Source: Actinomadura rupiterrae (GTDB taxonomy: Bacteria > Actinomycetota > Actinomycetes > Streptosporangiales > Streptosporangiaceae). Taken from it: a stretch of DNA of 64,000 nt. Of the stretch, positions 26,101 through 34,142 are shown one piece after another. The stretch is taken from assembly GCF_024172125.1 (NCBI RefSeq), contig NZ_JAMZEA010000004.1:310001-374000 (forward strand), in the 5' to 3' direction. Below the pieces are notes generated by a model. That model saw only the letters and a program-made list of their open reading frames with translations. It did not search any database and was not told the origin of the DNA. The first letter of the stretch is position 1; every line of letters begins with the position of its first letter. Both the position numbers and the translations under genes were made by a program.

Positions 26101-26182
26101 CCTTCGCGCGACCGGCCGCGAGGCCCTTAGCGCGACCAGCCGCAAGGGCCGCCGCGCGGGATTCGGCGGGAGTGTCGGGCAC
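23117..26182 (-). CDS. Fused FAD-linked oxidase / Fe-S dehydrogenase (GlcD-GlcF-like)
   Basis: A protein of about 1020 residues joining an FAD_binding_4 dehydrogenase to an iron-sulfur CCG-domain half. The N-terminal domain binds FAD (VTVRGGGTSVAGNAIGDGLV, then GGMIGNNACGAHS) and its cap ends near residue 500. The C-terminal half has two ferredoxin-like clusters (CVGVGACRTLG...CP and CLSCKACASDCPV) and two CCG blocks (RAVCCGLTWHS, GAGCCGLAG). Such fusions oxidise D-lactate, D-2-hydroxyglutarate or glycolate and pass electrons to the respiratory chain at the membrane. The N-terminus has three imperfect copies of LAAGRAKA not seen in the family; the start (GTG 26182 or GTG 26269) is uncertain. 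Pro-rich linker near residue 540. Confidence 0.88.
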   Translation of the reverse strand: MPDTPAESRAAALAAGRAKGLAAGRAKALAAGRAEALAAALPGIVRADLTARTAYSSDASLFRRVPVAVAEPRTVGDLDRIRRAAAEVGVPVTVRGGGTSVAGNAIGDGLVVDVSRHLTAIKAVDPDARTAVVEPGVVLDELRAAAAPHGLTFGPDPSTHSRCTLGGMIGNNACGAHSVVYGTTAANVRELHLLLPDGRHVTARRGGIDAPDLDRALRALRDAHLAPLRTELGRFGRQGSGYGLHHLLPENGFDVAKALVGSEGTCGIVTEATVRLVETPKARALAVLGFPDVFEAAAAAPAIAASGTALTVEGMASDLLAALRTRPGRHDAGSDLPLGGGWLYCEVGGPTAEAARSQARTLAAAAPHAVVVDDPDRMRALWWIREAGAGLVTRLPDGGEAWPGWEDSAVPPDRLAAYLRDLYALMREHGLRGVPFGHFGEGCLHVRLDFPLATRPGAYRAFLTDATDLVVSHGGSVSGEHGDGRARSELLERMYSPELRAAFAAFKHLFDPTDTFNPGVITNPDPLDLGLRPGPGFNHLTRPPKPTPQLKSTPQPALTSGHAPTAEHGSVPERAPWLGRLLGVGRGLREQGGAAGGGFVPAQALSRDEGSFAKAVQRCVGVGACRTLGDGTSMCPSFKVTRDEVHSTRGRARVLSEMLRGESLRDGWRSSEVLEALDLCLSCKACASDCPVNVDMATYKAEFLHRHYAGRVRPMAHYSMGWLPVWSRIATAVPGVAAVANAALRRPVVASVVKRAAGIEPRRDLPPFAVRPLRRELAARTGRLGVRPVVLWPDTFTAFHTPEVGRAAVSVLSATGYRAVLPPRAVCCGLTWHSTGQLGVAKAVLRRTLDVLEPALDAGLPIVGLEPSCTVMLRTEAPELLPDGPRAHRLAASVTTLAELVADADPWPFRTIDQEAVAQVHCHQEAHGSYTSDLRILERLGVRADVVGAGCCGLAGDFGFARGHWDVSQGCAERELYPKARDAPLVLADGFSCRVQIVQGTGRRAVHLAELLASALRPDAG

Positions 26183-26289
26183 CCCCTCACGGTAACCAGC
26201 GACGTCGCGCCGGAATGAGGCGACCACCTCTCCGTCCGAGTGCGGCCCCCAAACCACACTCGCACACACGGAATTCCGCGCAGCGAAAC

Positions 26290-26514
26290 TCAGCGGAGCC
26301 TTGGCAACACATCACAACGACCGGCACGAATACATGTCAGAAGTCCGTGCCACCGCTCGCGGCTCAACTCCATCTCGCCACGCTCGGGCGCGCGCGAGTC
26401 ACGCACGAGCACCAGCGCACGCCAGGGCGCCACCTCGACGCACTCGCCGCTGGCACCGCTGATACTGCTCTTACGCCAGTCAAGGACGTTCCCCCGGTCC
26501 GACCGAACGACCAT
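26290..26514 (-). CDS. DUF397 protein (Scr2-type)
   Basis: A 74-residue DUF397 protein: DWRKSSISGASGECVEVAP followed by VLVRDSRAPERGEMELS and WHGLL, the complete domain. The start is set at ATG 26514, eight bases after GGAGGG, which gives the normal length. DUF397 genes are almost always next to an XRE-DUF5753 gene, as here (gap 252 bases). The Streptomyces coelicolor pair SCO4441/SCO4442 (Scr1/Scr2) is described as toxin-antitoxin-like and alters antibiotic production; DUF397 is the small partner. Confidence 0.88.
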   Translation of the reverse strand: MVVRSDRGNVLDWRKSSISGASGECVEVAPWRALVLVRDSRAPERGEMELSRERWHGLLTCIRAGRCDVLPRLR

Positions 26515-26766
26515 CCAGCAACCCTCCATACATTGCTGGCGGGGGTCGCCTCGCCCGTGTTTCCGGACCGGCACACCCACCGAGCCAGGGTCGAGTAGGG
26601 CACAATGCACCACAACCTTGTGGCCTCTCCACCCCAGAGTGTAAACGTTTGTCCTATTCCCGCCTACACTCCGCCACAAGATCACGGGACGCGCTATATG
26701 ACCTAATGGCCCGATAGATATGCGCCTTGGGCTATCCCTCCCTCACTCGCGCCACCCGCCGGCTCG

Positions 26767-27636
26767 CTAGTCCATCCCCGCCGCCACCTGGCGGATGAGT
26801 TCGATGGACGCGTCCGCGGACAGGGCTTCTTCGAGCATATTTTCGAATATGTCCCGGTACTCGGCGACCTGCGCATCGCCCCCGCTCACCGTCACCGCGG
26901 TTCCGGGACGTCCTTCCAGCTGCAGGACGTCCGACAGCCCGCCGTCGAACTCCAGCAGCACGAACGGGCCGTAAACGCCCTGGTGGTAACCGGCGCTGAA
27001 CGGGACGACCCGGATGGTCAGCAGGTCCTCGCGCTCGGCCCGGTCGGCGATCTCCCGCAGCTGCGCCGGCATCAGGCCGGGGTTCACCGTGACGCCGACG
27101 TGCCGCCGGATCACCGCCTCGTCGAGGATGTAGTACTGGCGCGGCGGCTCCTGCCGCTCCGCCAGTCGGCGCTGCCGTTCCAGCCGCAGCTCGATCGCCA
27201 TCTGCTGGGACGTCTGGCTGGTCAGGTCCGAGGTGATCACCTCGGCGTACTCGCGGGTCTGCAGCAGCCCGGGCACCAGCGCGTTGTGGAACTGCCTGAT
27301 GAAGGACGCGCCCGCCGTGTAGCCCGTCAGGCTCAGCAGCTCGTCGCTCACCAGCCCGCGGTACCTGCTCCACCACGGCGTCTCGCGCGCCCCTCGCGCG
27401 AGCGACTGCAACCGCTCCTGCCTGCCCTCGGACGTCACGTCGTAGGTCATCAGCAGCGCCTGCAGATCGGTGCGGGTGATCGAGCTCTTGCCGCCCTCGA
27501 CCCGGATCAGCTTGGACGGCGACCACTCCAAGGTGCGCGCCACCTGCTCCTGGGTCAGGCCTTTCTCTTTCCGGAGCCTGACTAGTTCGCTGCGCAGCAA
27601 CGCGCTGTCGACTACAGGACCCTGGTCCGTGGCCAT
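26767..27636 (-). CDS. XRE-family regulator with DUF5753 (Scr1-type)
   Basis: A 289-residue regulator. Residues about 10-70 are an XRE helix-turn-helix (LRKEKGLTQEQVARTLEWSPSKLIRVEGG). Residues about 95-275 are DUF5753, with the typical VPGLLQTREYAEVI, LDEAVIRR and VVPFSAGYHQGVYGPFVLLEF. This is the antitoxin-like member of the actinobacterial Scr1/Scr2 pairs, with the DUF397 partner downstream on the same strand. Start ATG; CTGAGATGG precedes it. These pairs often occur in many copies per genome and link to development. No ligand is known. Confidence 0.92.
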   Translation of the reverse strand: MATDQGPVVDSALLRSELVRLRKEKGLTQEQVARTLEWSPSKLIRVEGGKSSITRTDLQALLMTYDVTSEGRQERLQSLARGARETPWWSRYRGLVSDELLSLTGYTAGASFIRQFHNALVPGLLQTREYAEVITSDLTSQTSQQMAIELRLERQRRLAERQEPPRQYYILDEAVIRRHVGVTVNPGLMPAQLREIADRAEREDLLTIRVVPFSAGYHQGVYGPFVLLEFDGGLSDVLQLEGRPGTAVTVSGGDAQVAEYRDIFENMLEEALSADASIELIRQVAAGMD

Positions 27637-27739
27637 CTCAGCCTCATCCTCGTCGTCGGTAGGCCGGACCGGCGCAGGCGGAGCGTCCGGCGACCGAGCC
27701 CCGAACGAACGGCGCCTTCACCCGCTATCCGGCTCGTTC

Positions 27740-27937
27740 TCACAGTGTGTAGTTAGATCCACATGGCGTCCTGCCACATGGCATCCGGCAACAATTCACC
27801 TTGCCGTGCTCCAGGGCGGTGTCAAGCGACACGCCACCCGTCCACCCGGCGGGAGGCAGAGCGCCACCGAGCGGCGTTCGACCCCCGGCCGACCGGGCGG
27901 CCCGCCGGAGAAGCGACCCCATGTCCGGCTCTGTCAT
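27740..27937 (-). CDS. Small Cys-rich protein, 65 aa, unknown
   Basis: An unrecognised small ORF with an unusually strong ribosome site (AAGGAGGAGGA). The SD is followed by a three-codon frame (ATG AAA CCA TGA) whose stop overlaps the ATG of this ORF, so translation could be coupled. The product begins MTEPDMGSLLRRAARSAGG and ends with a Cys-rich segment, VNCCRMPCGRTPCGSNYTL, containing four Cys in 15 residues. The last 20 codons are much lower in GC (aat, tgt, tct, aca) than the rest. The leader of the gene is AT-rich and promoter-like. A leader/core organisation recalls a ribosomal peptide precursor or metal-binding peptide, but no modification enzyme is beside it; it is upstream of the Scr1-type regulator on the same strand. 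Confidence 0.5.
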   Translation of the reverse strand: MTEPDMGSLLRRAARSAGGRTPLGGALPPAGWTGGVSLDTALEHGKVNCCRMPCGRTPCGSNYTL

Positions 27938-28543
27938 GGTTTCATTCCTCCTCCTTGCGGTAAGGCAGATGTTAGGATGCAATGTAGCAAATCGGTAGAC
28001 GCCGGAGTGCTCTGCATCACAGTGAGAGTACCTGCTCCGGACCGTCCTCCACCCTGCGTGAGGGGTTGCGGACGGCCGGGAGGGTCCGGAACGCACCGAG
28101 GGACGCCGCGCCGACGACCGGGAGGCACTGACGACGGATGCCAACCGCCTATCCAGACGCGGACAGAGCCGCCCCGGATCCGTTCCGACCACCGGTAGCC
28201 AGCCAGGCGGGTCGGCACGGGAAGGGGGCGGCTCCGCAGGGGACCGCCAGGTCGCCCGCCGGGATCGCCGCCCGCACCGGCACGTTCTCGGCGCGAGGTC
28301 GCTGACCAGCGGAAACGATGACGGTCTCTGTCAATCAAAGCACGCTCGTCCGGTTCCCACCAGAGCCGGATCGGCTTCCGTTCCCGCACCGCCCCCGTGG
28401 TGCGGGAGAGGTCGCGGAGGCCGACACCGCGAACCCGGCACGCCGTACCGGTCCCGCACAGGCCCCGGTACAGGGCCGGGACTTCGCTCCAGCAGCTTCG
28501 ATTCCCGGCGGCTCGCCCGCCCCCTCCCCTGGACGAGGGTCCG
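27938..28543. other. Intergenic region, no gene seen
   Basis: About 600 bases between the divergent Cys-rich ORF and the cNMP/cyclase-like gene. The left 100 bases are AT-rich and contain the minus-strand leader. The middle has open frames on both strands with Pro/Arg/Gly-rich translations that look non-coding. Confidence 0.45.
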
Positions 28544-30571
28544 ATGACCAAATACCCCGAACGGCACAACCCCTACGACCCCGACGCCACACCCGAGCCC
28601 GCCGACGAGGCCGACCGCCCTCCGAGCGGGGTCACCCGCCGGGACCGCCCGGCCCAGAACTCCCGCGGCCCCCAGCCACCGCGCCCCCGCAACCCCGAGC
28701 CGCCCCGCCCCAACGGAACGGGCCAAGCCCGACCGCACGGCACGGACCAGACCCGGCCGAACGGAACGGACCAGGCTCGGTCGAACGGCACGGACCGGGC
28801 CCGACCGCATGGCACGGAGTCCGCCCGTCCGCACGGCACGGAGTCCGCTCGTCCGCGCAGCTCGGAGGCGTCCCACCGACACGACGGCGAGGCGGACCGG
28901 CGGCGCAGCGGGGAGGCAGACCGGCGGCAGGGCGAGGCGGACCGGCGGCGCGGCGGGGAAGCGGACCGGCGCCGCGACCGCTCCGAGGACGAGCTGCTCG
29001 CCCCGACCCAGCCGATGCCCTGGCCGCCCCGCGAGGACGACGAGGCGGGCGCGCCGACCCGGCCGCTGCCCACCGGGGCCGGCCGCCGTCCGGAACCGGG
29101 CGGCCCCGGCCGCCGTGACCGCCCCCCGGTCACGGCGGCGGGATTCGGTCGCGCGCCGGGCCGAGCCGTCGAGGGGGCGGCCCGGCCCGGCGTCCCCGCC
29201 GAACCCGGAATTCCGGTGGGCCAGGCCGGCTCCACGCTTTCGGGACGATCCGGCGGCGGTGTTCCGGCCCGTCAGAACCCGTTCGAGATGCCCGAGCTGC
29301 CGGAGCCGGTCGGCTGGGCCCAGACGGGCTCGGCGGACTTCTGGTCCGCGCTGACCTCCGTCGAGCGGCTCCACTTCCTGCGCACGGCCGAGCAGAAGGT
29401 GCTGCCCGCCGGGCACGTGCTGTGGCGCGAGAACGACCTGGCCGAGGACGTCGCGGTCATCTGGTCGGGGAAGGTGACGATCCGGGTGGCGCAGAACGGC
29501 GTCGAGCGGATCGTCGCGGTGCGCGGCCCCGGCGACCTGATCGGCGAGCGCGCCGCGCTGCTGGTCAAGACCCGGTCGGCGACGGTCGTGGCGCTCGACC
29601 GGCTCACCGTGCTGCGGATGCCGGTCGGCGACTTCGGCGCGTTCCTGGCCGCCTACCCGCGCGTCCTGGCCGTCCTGGACCAGCAGATGTACGCGCGCCT
29701 CACCCAGGTCCCGGACGACGGCCGCTCGGCCGTCCCGGGCGACGCCCGACCGGCGTCCCCCGGCGATCCGCACCCGGCCGTCCGAGGCGATCTCCACCCC
29801 GCGGTCCCCGGCGATCTCCACCCCGCGGTCCCCGGCGATCTCCACCCCGCGGTCCCCGGCGATCTCCGTCCGGCCATCCCGGGTGACTTCGGCTCGACCG
29901 TCCCGGACGATCTCCGTCCGGCCGTGCCCGGCGAGCCGGTCGCGGTGTCGCCCGCGCCGTTCTCAGGCCGTCCGCCCGCGCCGGCGCACGACTGGGCCGG
30001 GCAGGTCTGCTCGATCATGTTCGTGGACGTGGTCGGCTTCTCCGCGCCGCACCGCAACGACACCGACCGGCTGGAGCTGCGCCGCGTCCTCTACGAGGCG
30101 GTACCCGCCGCGCTGGAGGGCTCGGACGTCCCCTGGGCCGCCTGCTACCACGAGGACCGCGGGGACGGCATGCTGATCGTCGTCCCGCCGCAGGCCCCGC
30201 CCGCGCGCGTCGTCGACCCGATGCTGTCGCTGCTCACCGCCCGCCTGCGCCGCCACAACCACGCCGCCAGCGAGGCGATGCGGCTGCGCATCCGGATGTC
30301 CCTGCACATCGGACCGGTCATGCCCGACCGCGAAGGGGTCAACGGCGCCGCGATCATCCAGGCCGCGCGCCTGCTGGACGCCCCCGAGCTCCGCCACCGC
30401 ATGTCCGACACCGACGCAGACGTCGGATTCGTGGCGTCGGAGTACGTCTTCGAGAACGTCCTCGCGCAGGGGCCGGGCTACATCAACCCCAGGTCCTTCC
30501 AGCGCATCCGGTTCCGCGCCAAGAACGCGGCCTACACGGGCTGGATGCACCTGTCCCAGGGCACCTGCTGA
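28544..30571 (+). CDS. cNMP-binding domain + degenerate class III cyclase-like protein
   Basis: A 675-residue soluble protein. Residues 1-260 are low complexity: repeats of the seven-residue type RPNGTDQ/RPHGTES, then GEADRRR repeats. Residues about 275-375 form a cyclic-nucleotide-binding domain with the cassette GDLIGERAALLVKTRSATVV. A linker of PGDLHPAV-type repeats follows (about 405-460). Residues about 490-675 resemble a class III cyclase: metal Asp in FVDVVGFS and GDG in EDRGDGML are kept, but the base-selecting Lys is replaced by Glu (HEDRGD) and the transition-state Asn appears to be Ile (AIIQAARL). It is therefore probably a nucleotide sensor rather than an adenylate cyclase. ATG with GGACGAGGG upstream. 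Confidence 0.8.
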   Translation: MTKYPERHNPYDPDATPEPADEADRPPSGVTRRDRPAQNSRGPQPPRPRNPEPPRPNGTGQARPHGTDQTRPNGTDQARSNGTDRARPHGTESARPHGTESARPRSSEASHRHDGEADRRRSGEADRRQGEADRRRGGEADRRRDRSEDELLAPTQPMPWPPREDDEAGAPTRPLPTGAGRRPEPGGPGRRDRPPVTAAGFGRAPGRAVEGAARPGVPAEPGIPVGQAGSTLSGRSGGGVPARQNPFEMPELPEPVGWAQTGSADFWSALTSVERLHFLRTAEQKVLPAGHVLWRENDLAEDVAVIWSGKVTIRVAQNGVERIVAVRGPGDLIGERAALLVKTRSATVVALDRLTVLRMPVGDFGAFLAAYPRVLAVLDQQMYARLTQVPDDGRSAVPGDARPASPGDPHPAVRGDLHPAVPGDLHPAVPGDLHPAVPGDLRPAIPGDFGSTVPDDLRPAVPGEPVAVSPAPFSGRPPAPAHDWAGQVCSIMFVDVVGFSAPHRNDTDRLELRRVLYEAVPAALEGSDVPWAACYHEDRGDGMLIVVPPQAPPARVVDPMLSLLTARLRRHNHAASEAMRLRIRMSLHIGPVMPDREGVNGAAIIQAARLLDAPELRHRMSDTDADVGFVASEYVFENVLAQGPGYINPRSFQRIRFRAKNAAYTGWMHLSQGTC

Positions 30572-30729
30572 CGGTCCCACCGCGATCACCCCGCCGGACG
30601 GCGGCACGGGAGCACGCCGGCCGGTTCGCGGAAACACCCCGCGCGCCCCCGCCGCGCGGGGACCACGCGGCACAGGACACCCGAGCGCCCGGAGGCGTCC
30701 ACGAGAGGCATATACGGCGGACCGGAACG

Positions 30730-32085
30730 TCAGGAGCGGGCCGGGCGGGTCCGGGGGAGGCGGAGGACGAAGCAGGCGCCTTCGTCGGAGTCGGCGATCG
30801 TGAGGGTGCCGCCGTGGGCGCGCGCGATCTCGCGGGCGATCGGGAGGCCGAGGCCGGTGCCCGCCGGGTCGCGCTCGCGGCTCTCGCGCAGCCGGACGAA
30901 CCGCTGGAAGACCGCGTCCCGGTCGCCCGGCGGGATGCCCGCGCCGTCGTCGGCGACGGTCAGCAGCGCGTCGTCCCCGTCGGTCCCGACCGTCACCGAG
31001 ATCCGGGACACCGCGTGCCGCTCGGCGTTGGTGAGCAGGTTCGTCAGCAGCCGCGCGAGCTGGAGCCGGTCGCCGCGCACCACCACGCCCTCGTCCAGGT
31101 CCACCAGCGTGCGGGCCTCCTGGACGGCGTTCGCCAGCTCGGACGAGACGAGCCGGCCGAGGTCCACCTCCTCCTCGCCCGCGGAGGCCGCGGAGTCCAG
31201 CCGGGCGAGGGCGAGCAGGTCGGCAACGATCGCGTGCAGCCGGTCCAGCGAGACCAGCACGTCCTGCGCGACGCGCGGCCAGTCGGCCTGGTCGGGGTAC
31301 AGCAGGGCCTCCTCGATCTGGGTGCGCGCGCCGGTGATCGGGCTGCGCAGGTCGTGGGACGCGTCGGAGGTGAACCGGCGCTGCCGCTCCAGCGCGGCGT
31401 CCAGCCGGTCCAGCGTGGCGTTGGCGGTCTCGGCGAGGTGCCGGATCTCGTCGTGGACGGGAGGCACCGGCACCCGGCGCCCGGACTCGGTCGCGGTGAT
31501 CTCGGCCAGCTCGGAGCGGATCGCGTTGACCGGCGCGAGCGTGCGGTCCACGGTCCGCCGGGTGAGCAGCACGGTAAGGACCACCACCAGCAGGGCCGTC
31601 GCGACCAGGAACAGCACCAGCGAGCCGTTGACGTACCAGGGGCTCGTCTCGTCGGCGGCGTAGACCGTCCAGTCGCCGTCCGGCTGGAACACCCGGAACG
31701 CGATCACGTCCATGCAGCCGTGCAGGCCGGACGGCGGGCACAGCACCCGGGACGCGCTGACGATGTCCTCGTCCGGTTCGAACGAGGCGATCGCGGGCCG
31801 CCCGATCAGGCCCGGCGTCGCCGACACCACCCGGTCGTGCGCGTCCAGCACCTGCGCGGCCTCGATGCCGTCCACGACGGGCAGCTGCCCGGGCAGCCGG
31901 TCCCGTTTGATCATCTGGACGATGGACAGCGCGGCGGTGGTGGTCTGCTCCCGGTCGTAGTCGTCCACCCGGCCGCGCACCCCGGTCACCACGAGCACGC
32001 CGACGATCGCGCAGGCCAGCGCCGCCACACTCCCGGCGACCAACGGCAAGCGCACGCGTATCGGCAAAGTCCGCAGTCTGGTCAA
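30730..32085 (-). CDS. Two-component sensor histidine kinase (orphan)
   Basis: A 451-residue membrane kinase. One membrane span near residues 14-35 and another near 150-170 (LVLFLVATALLVVVLTVLL) enclose an extracytoplasmic sensor. A HAMP segment follows, then HisKA with the phospho-acceptor His in SDASHDLRSPI (about residue 242), and an HATPase_c domain with N-box LTNLLTNAERHA, G1 VADDGAGIPPGD and G2 GTGLGLPIAREI. All catalytic boxes are present. No response regulator is adjacent on either side, so its partner is elsewhere. TTG start with GGGGGG just upstream. It is transcribed behind the cyclase gene on the same strand with a 183-base gap. Confidence 0.9.
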   Translation of the reverse strand: MTRLRTLPIRVRLPLVAGSVAALACAIVGVLVVTGVRGRVDDYDREQTTTAALSIVQMIKRDRLPGQLPVVDGIEAAQVLDAHDRVVSATPGLIGRPAIASFEPDEDIVSASRVLCPPSGLHGCMDVIAFRVFQPDGDWTVYAADETSPWYVNGSLVLFLVATALLVVVLTVLLTRRTVDRTLAPVNAIRSELAEITATESGRRVPVPPVHDEIRHLAETANATLDRLDAALERQRRFTSDASHDLRSPITGARTQIEEALLYPDQADWPRVAQDVLVSLDRLHAIVADLLALARLDSAASAGEEEVDLGRLVSSELANAVQEARTLVDLDEGVVVRGDRLQLARLLTNLLTNAERHAVSRISVTVGTDGDDALLTVADDGAGIPPGDRDAVFQRFVRLRESRERDPAGTGLGLPIAREIARAHGGTLTIADSDEGACFVLRLPRTRPARS

Positions 32086-32238
32086 CCGACCCCCCGTGGG
32101 GAGGTAATCACTCCACGTGTCCAGCTTCGGTCACGGGAGCGGTCCCGCGCCGACAAGTCCGCGCAAACAATCGGTCATCGCCCCGACGAAGCGTCCGGGG
32201 TGCGCTCGGACGGCGACCGCAGGCCGATGGCCGGGGGC

Positions 32239-32275
32239 GGTCAGCCGGAGACGGTCAGCCGGAGACGGTCAGCCG
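32239..32275. repeat. Short tandem repeat at the cyclase 3' end
   Basis: GGTCAGCCGGAGAC is repeated twice and begun a third time (GGTCAGCCGGCGG), overlapping the last codons of the cyclase gene. Confidence 0.6.
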
Positions 32276-33957
32276 GCGGCGTCGGGCTCGCCTTCGACCG
32301 GGCGGCGGCGGATCGGGACGCGCGGCCGCGGCAGCCTCGGGAACCGGCGCGAGTCGCGCTCGTCGGCGTCGGCGGCCTCGACCTCGATGGCCTCGGCCGC
32401 CTGGACGGGCGGGCACGGGACCGCGAGCCGGGTCGTCCGGCTGCGTCCGCGGAGGGTGACCGTCCGGCCGTAGCGCCACTGCGCGGCCTCGGTCTCGGCG
32501 GCGCGCTCGACGACCGTCCCGGACGCCAGGACGCGCTCCTCCCGGGTCTTGGCGAGGTCGCTGAGCCGCGCGGCCTCGTTCACCGGGTCGCCGATCACGG
32601 TGTACTCGAAGCGCTGCTCGGCGCCGATGTACCCGGCGACGACCGGACCGGCCGAGACACCGATCCCCGCCACGACGTCCGGCACCTCGTCGCGGAGCCG
32701 CCGGCCCAGCTCGCGGGCGGCGCCGAGGGCGGCCCCGGCGGCGTCGTCCAGCCCGGACGGCGCGCCGAAGATCGCCAGCGCGGCGTCCCCCTCGAACTTG
32801 TTGATCCAGCCCGCGTGCGCGGCGACCACCCGCACCACCACGTCGAAGAACGCGTTGAGCAGCTCGACGACCTGGTCCGGGGCGCGGGTCTCGGCGAGCC
32901 GGGTGGAGCCGGCGAGGTCCACGAACAGCACCGCGACGTCCCGGGTCTCGCCGCCGAGCTCGATGTCGTGCTCGAACGCCAGGCCCGCGACCTCCTCGCC
33001 GACGTGCCGTCCGAACAGGTCGCGCAGCCGCTCGTGCTCGCGCAGCCCGGCGACCATGTCGTTGAACCCGGCCTGGAGCTGCCCGACCTCGCTCGCGTCG
33101 TACACCTGCACCTCGGCGGACAGGTCGCCGAGCGCGATCCGGGTCATCCCGCCGCGGACCGCCTTGATCGGGTCGGCGATCGCGCGGACGGCCATGTACG
33201 TCACGCCCGTCCCGACGCCGATCGCGGTCGCGCCGAGCGCCAGGATCGTCAGCGCGAGCTGCGTCGTCCGGATGCCGGGGGTGACCAGCGCCGCGACCGC
33301 CACGCAGACCAGCCCGAACACCGGCACGGCGGTGCCGAGCGCCCAGGCGAGCATGACCCGCGTCGTCACGCCCGGCAGCCGGATGTCGCGGCGCGGACGG
33401 CTCTTCAGCACGAGCGCGGCGGCGGGCCGCAGCAGCCGCTCCGACAGCAGGTAGACCAGCGTGCACGTGGTGATCGCGCCGAGCAGGCAGGTGGAGCCGA
33501 CCTTGGTCGCCATCCGCTCGTTGAACATCGCCGCGTCCAGGGCGGCCCAGCCGATCGCGCCGACCGTCCACAGCATCCCGACGAGGACGGTCAGCCGGAG
33601 CGGCCCGAGCAGCACGGCGCGGCGCTGCGCCTTGTCCGGTACGCCGCCCTCGCGGGCCAGCCTGATCACCGGCCGCCACAGGTACAGGCCGGTGACCATC
33701 GCGATCGGCCCGGCGAACGCCGGGTAGCTGAAGAACGCGACCGTGTTCACGATCCGGACGTGCTGGATGTCGTGGATCGGCGGGTCCGGGATCACGAACG
33801 TCGCGAACAGCAGCACCACCAGCGCGCCGCCCGCGTTCGCGGTCGCGACCACGACCAGCAGCACCCAGCGGACGCGCAGCTCCAGCATCGTCCGGGGCAC
33901 GACGGGGATCAGGTCGAGCCGCGCGGCGAGGCCGCGCCCCACGGTCCTGCCGGTCAC
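32269..33957 (-). CDS. Membrane-bound class III adenylate/guanylate cyclase with HAMP
   Basis: A 562-residue cyclase like the mycobacterial Rv1318c-Rv1320c group. Six membrane helices (about residues 28-300) lead through a HAMP linker (ADPIKAVRGGMTRIALGDLSAEV) to a catalytic domain (about 365-530). All class III active residues are visible: metal Asp in FVDLAGSTR, base-selecting Lys and second metal Asp in NKFEGDAALAIFG, Asp in YTVIGDPVNEAARL with the transition-state Asn and Arg in the same block. It should convert ATP to cAMP and pyrophosphate. GTG start, five bases after GGAGGGA. The C-terminal 45 residues are Arg/Pro-rich and probably disordered. A cNMP-binding protein is encoded 3 kb away. 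Confidence 0.92.
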   Translation of the reverse strand: MTGRTVGRGLAARLDLIPVVPRTMLELRVRWVLLVVVATANAGGALVVLLFATFVIPDPPIHDIQHVRIVNTVAFFSYPAFAGPIAMVTGLYLWRPVIRLAREGGVPDKAQRRAVLLGPLRLTVLVGMLWTVGAIGWAALDAAMFNERMATKVGSTCLLGAITTCTLVYLLSERLLRPAAALVLKSRPRRDIRLPGVTTRVMLAWALGTAVPVFGLVCVAVAALVTPGIRTTQLALTILALGATAIGVGTGVTYMAVRAIADPIKAVRGGMTRIALGDLSAEVQVYDASEVGQLQAGFNDMVAGLREHERLRDLFGRHVGEEVAGLAFEHDIELGGETRDVAVLFVDLAGSTRLAETRAPDQVVELLNAFFDVVVRVVAAHAGWINKFEGDAALAIFGAPSGLDDAAGAALGAARELGRRLRDEVPDVVAGIGVSAGPVVAGYIGAEQRFEYTVIGDPVNEAARLSDLAKTREERVLASGTVVERAAETEAAQWRYGRTVTLRGRSRTTRLAVPCPPVQAAEAIEVEAADADERDSRRFPRLPRPRVPIRRRPVEGEPDAAG

Positions 33958-34142
33958 CGGTCCCTCCCCCGTCGGGTGGGACCACGATAGATCGGCAAGG
34001 ACCGGCGGCCCAGCCCAACTCGCCCGGCTATGACCACGTTCACACGCACTTCACAGCAGCGCGCCCGGCCCGTCGCGGAAACGACGGACCGGGCGCGGGG
34101 TGGCGCGTCCGGACGCGGGGGGCGCGTCCAAGCTGGGCGGGG

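Noticed and set aside
30814..33990. 1058-codon open frame on the plus strand
   Set aside because: Shadow of the histidine kinase and cyclase genes, with no recognisable domain.
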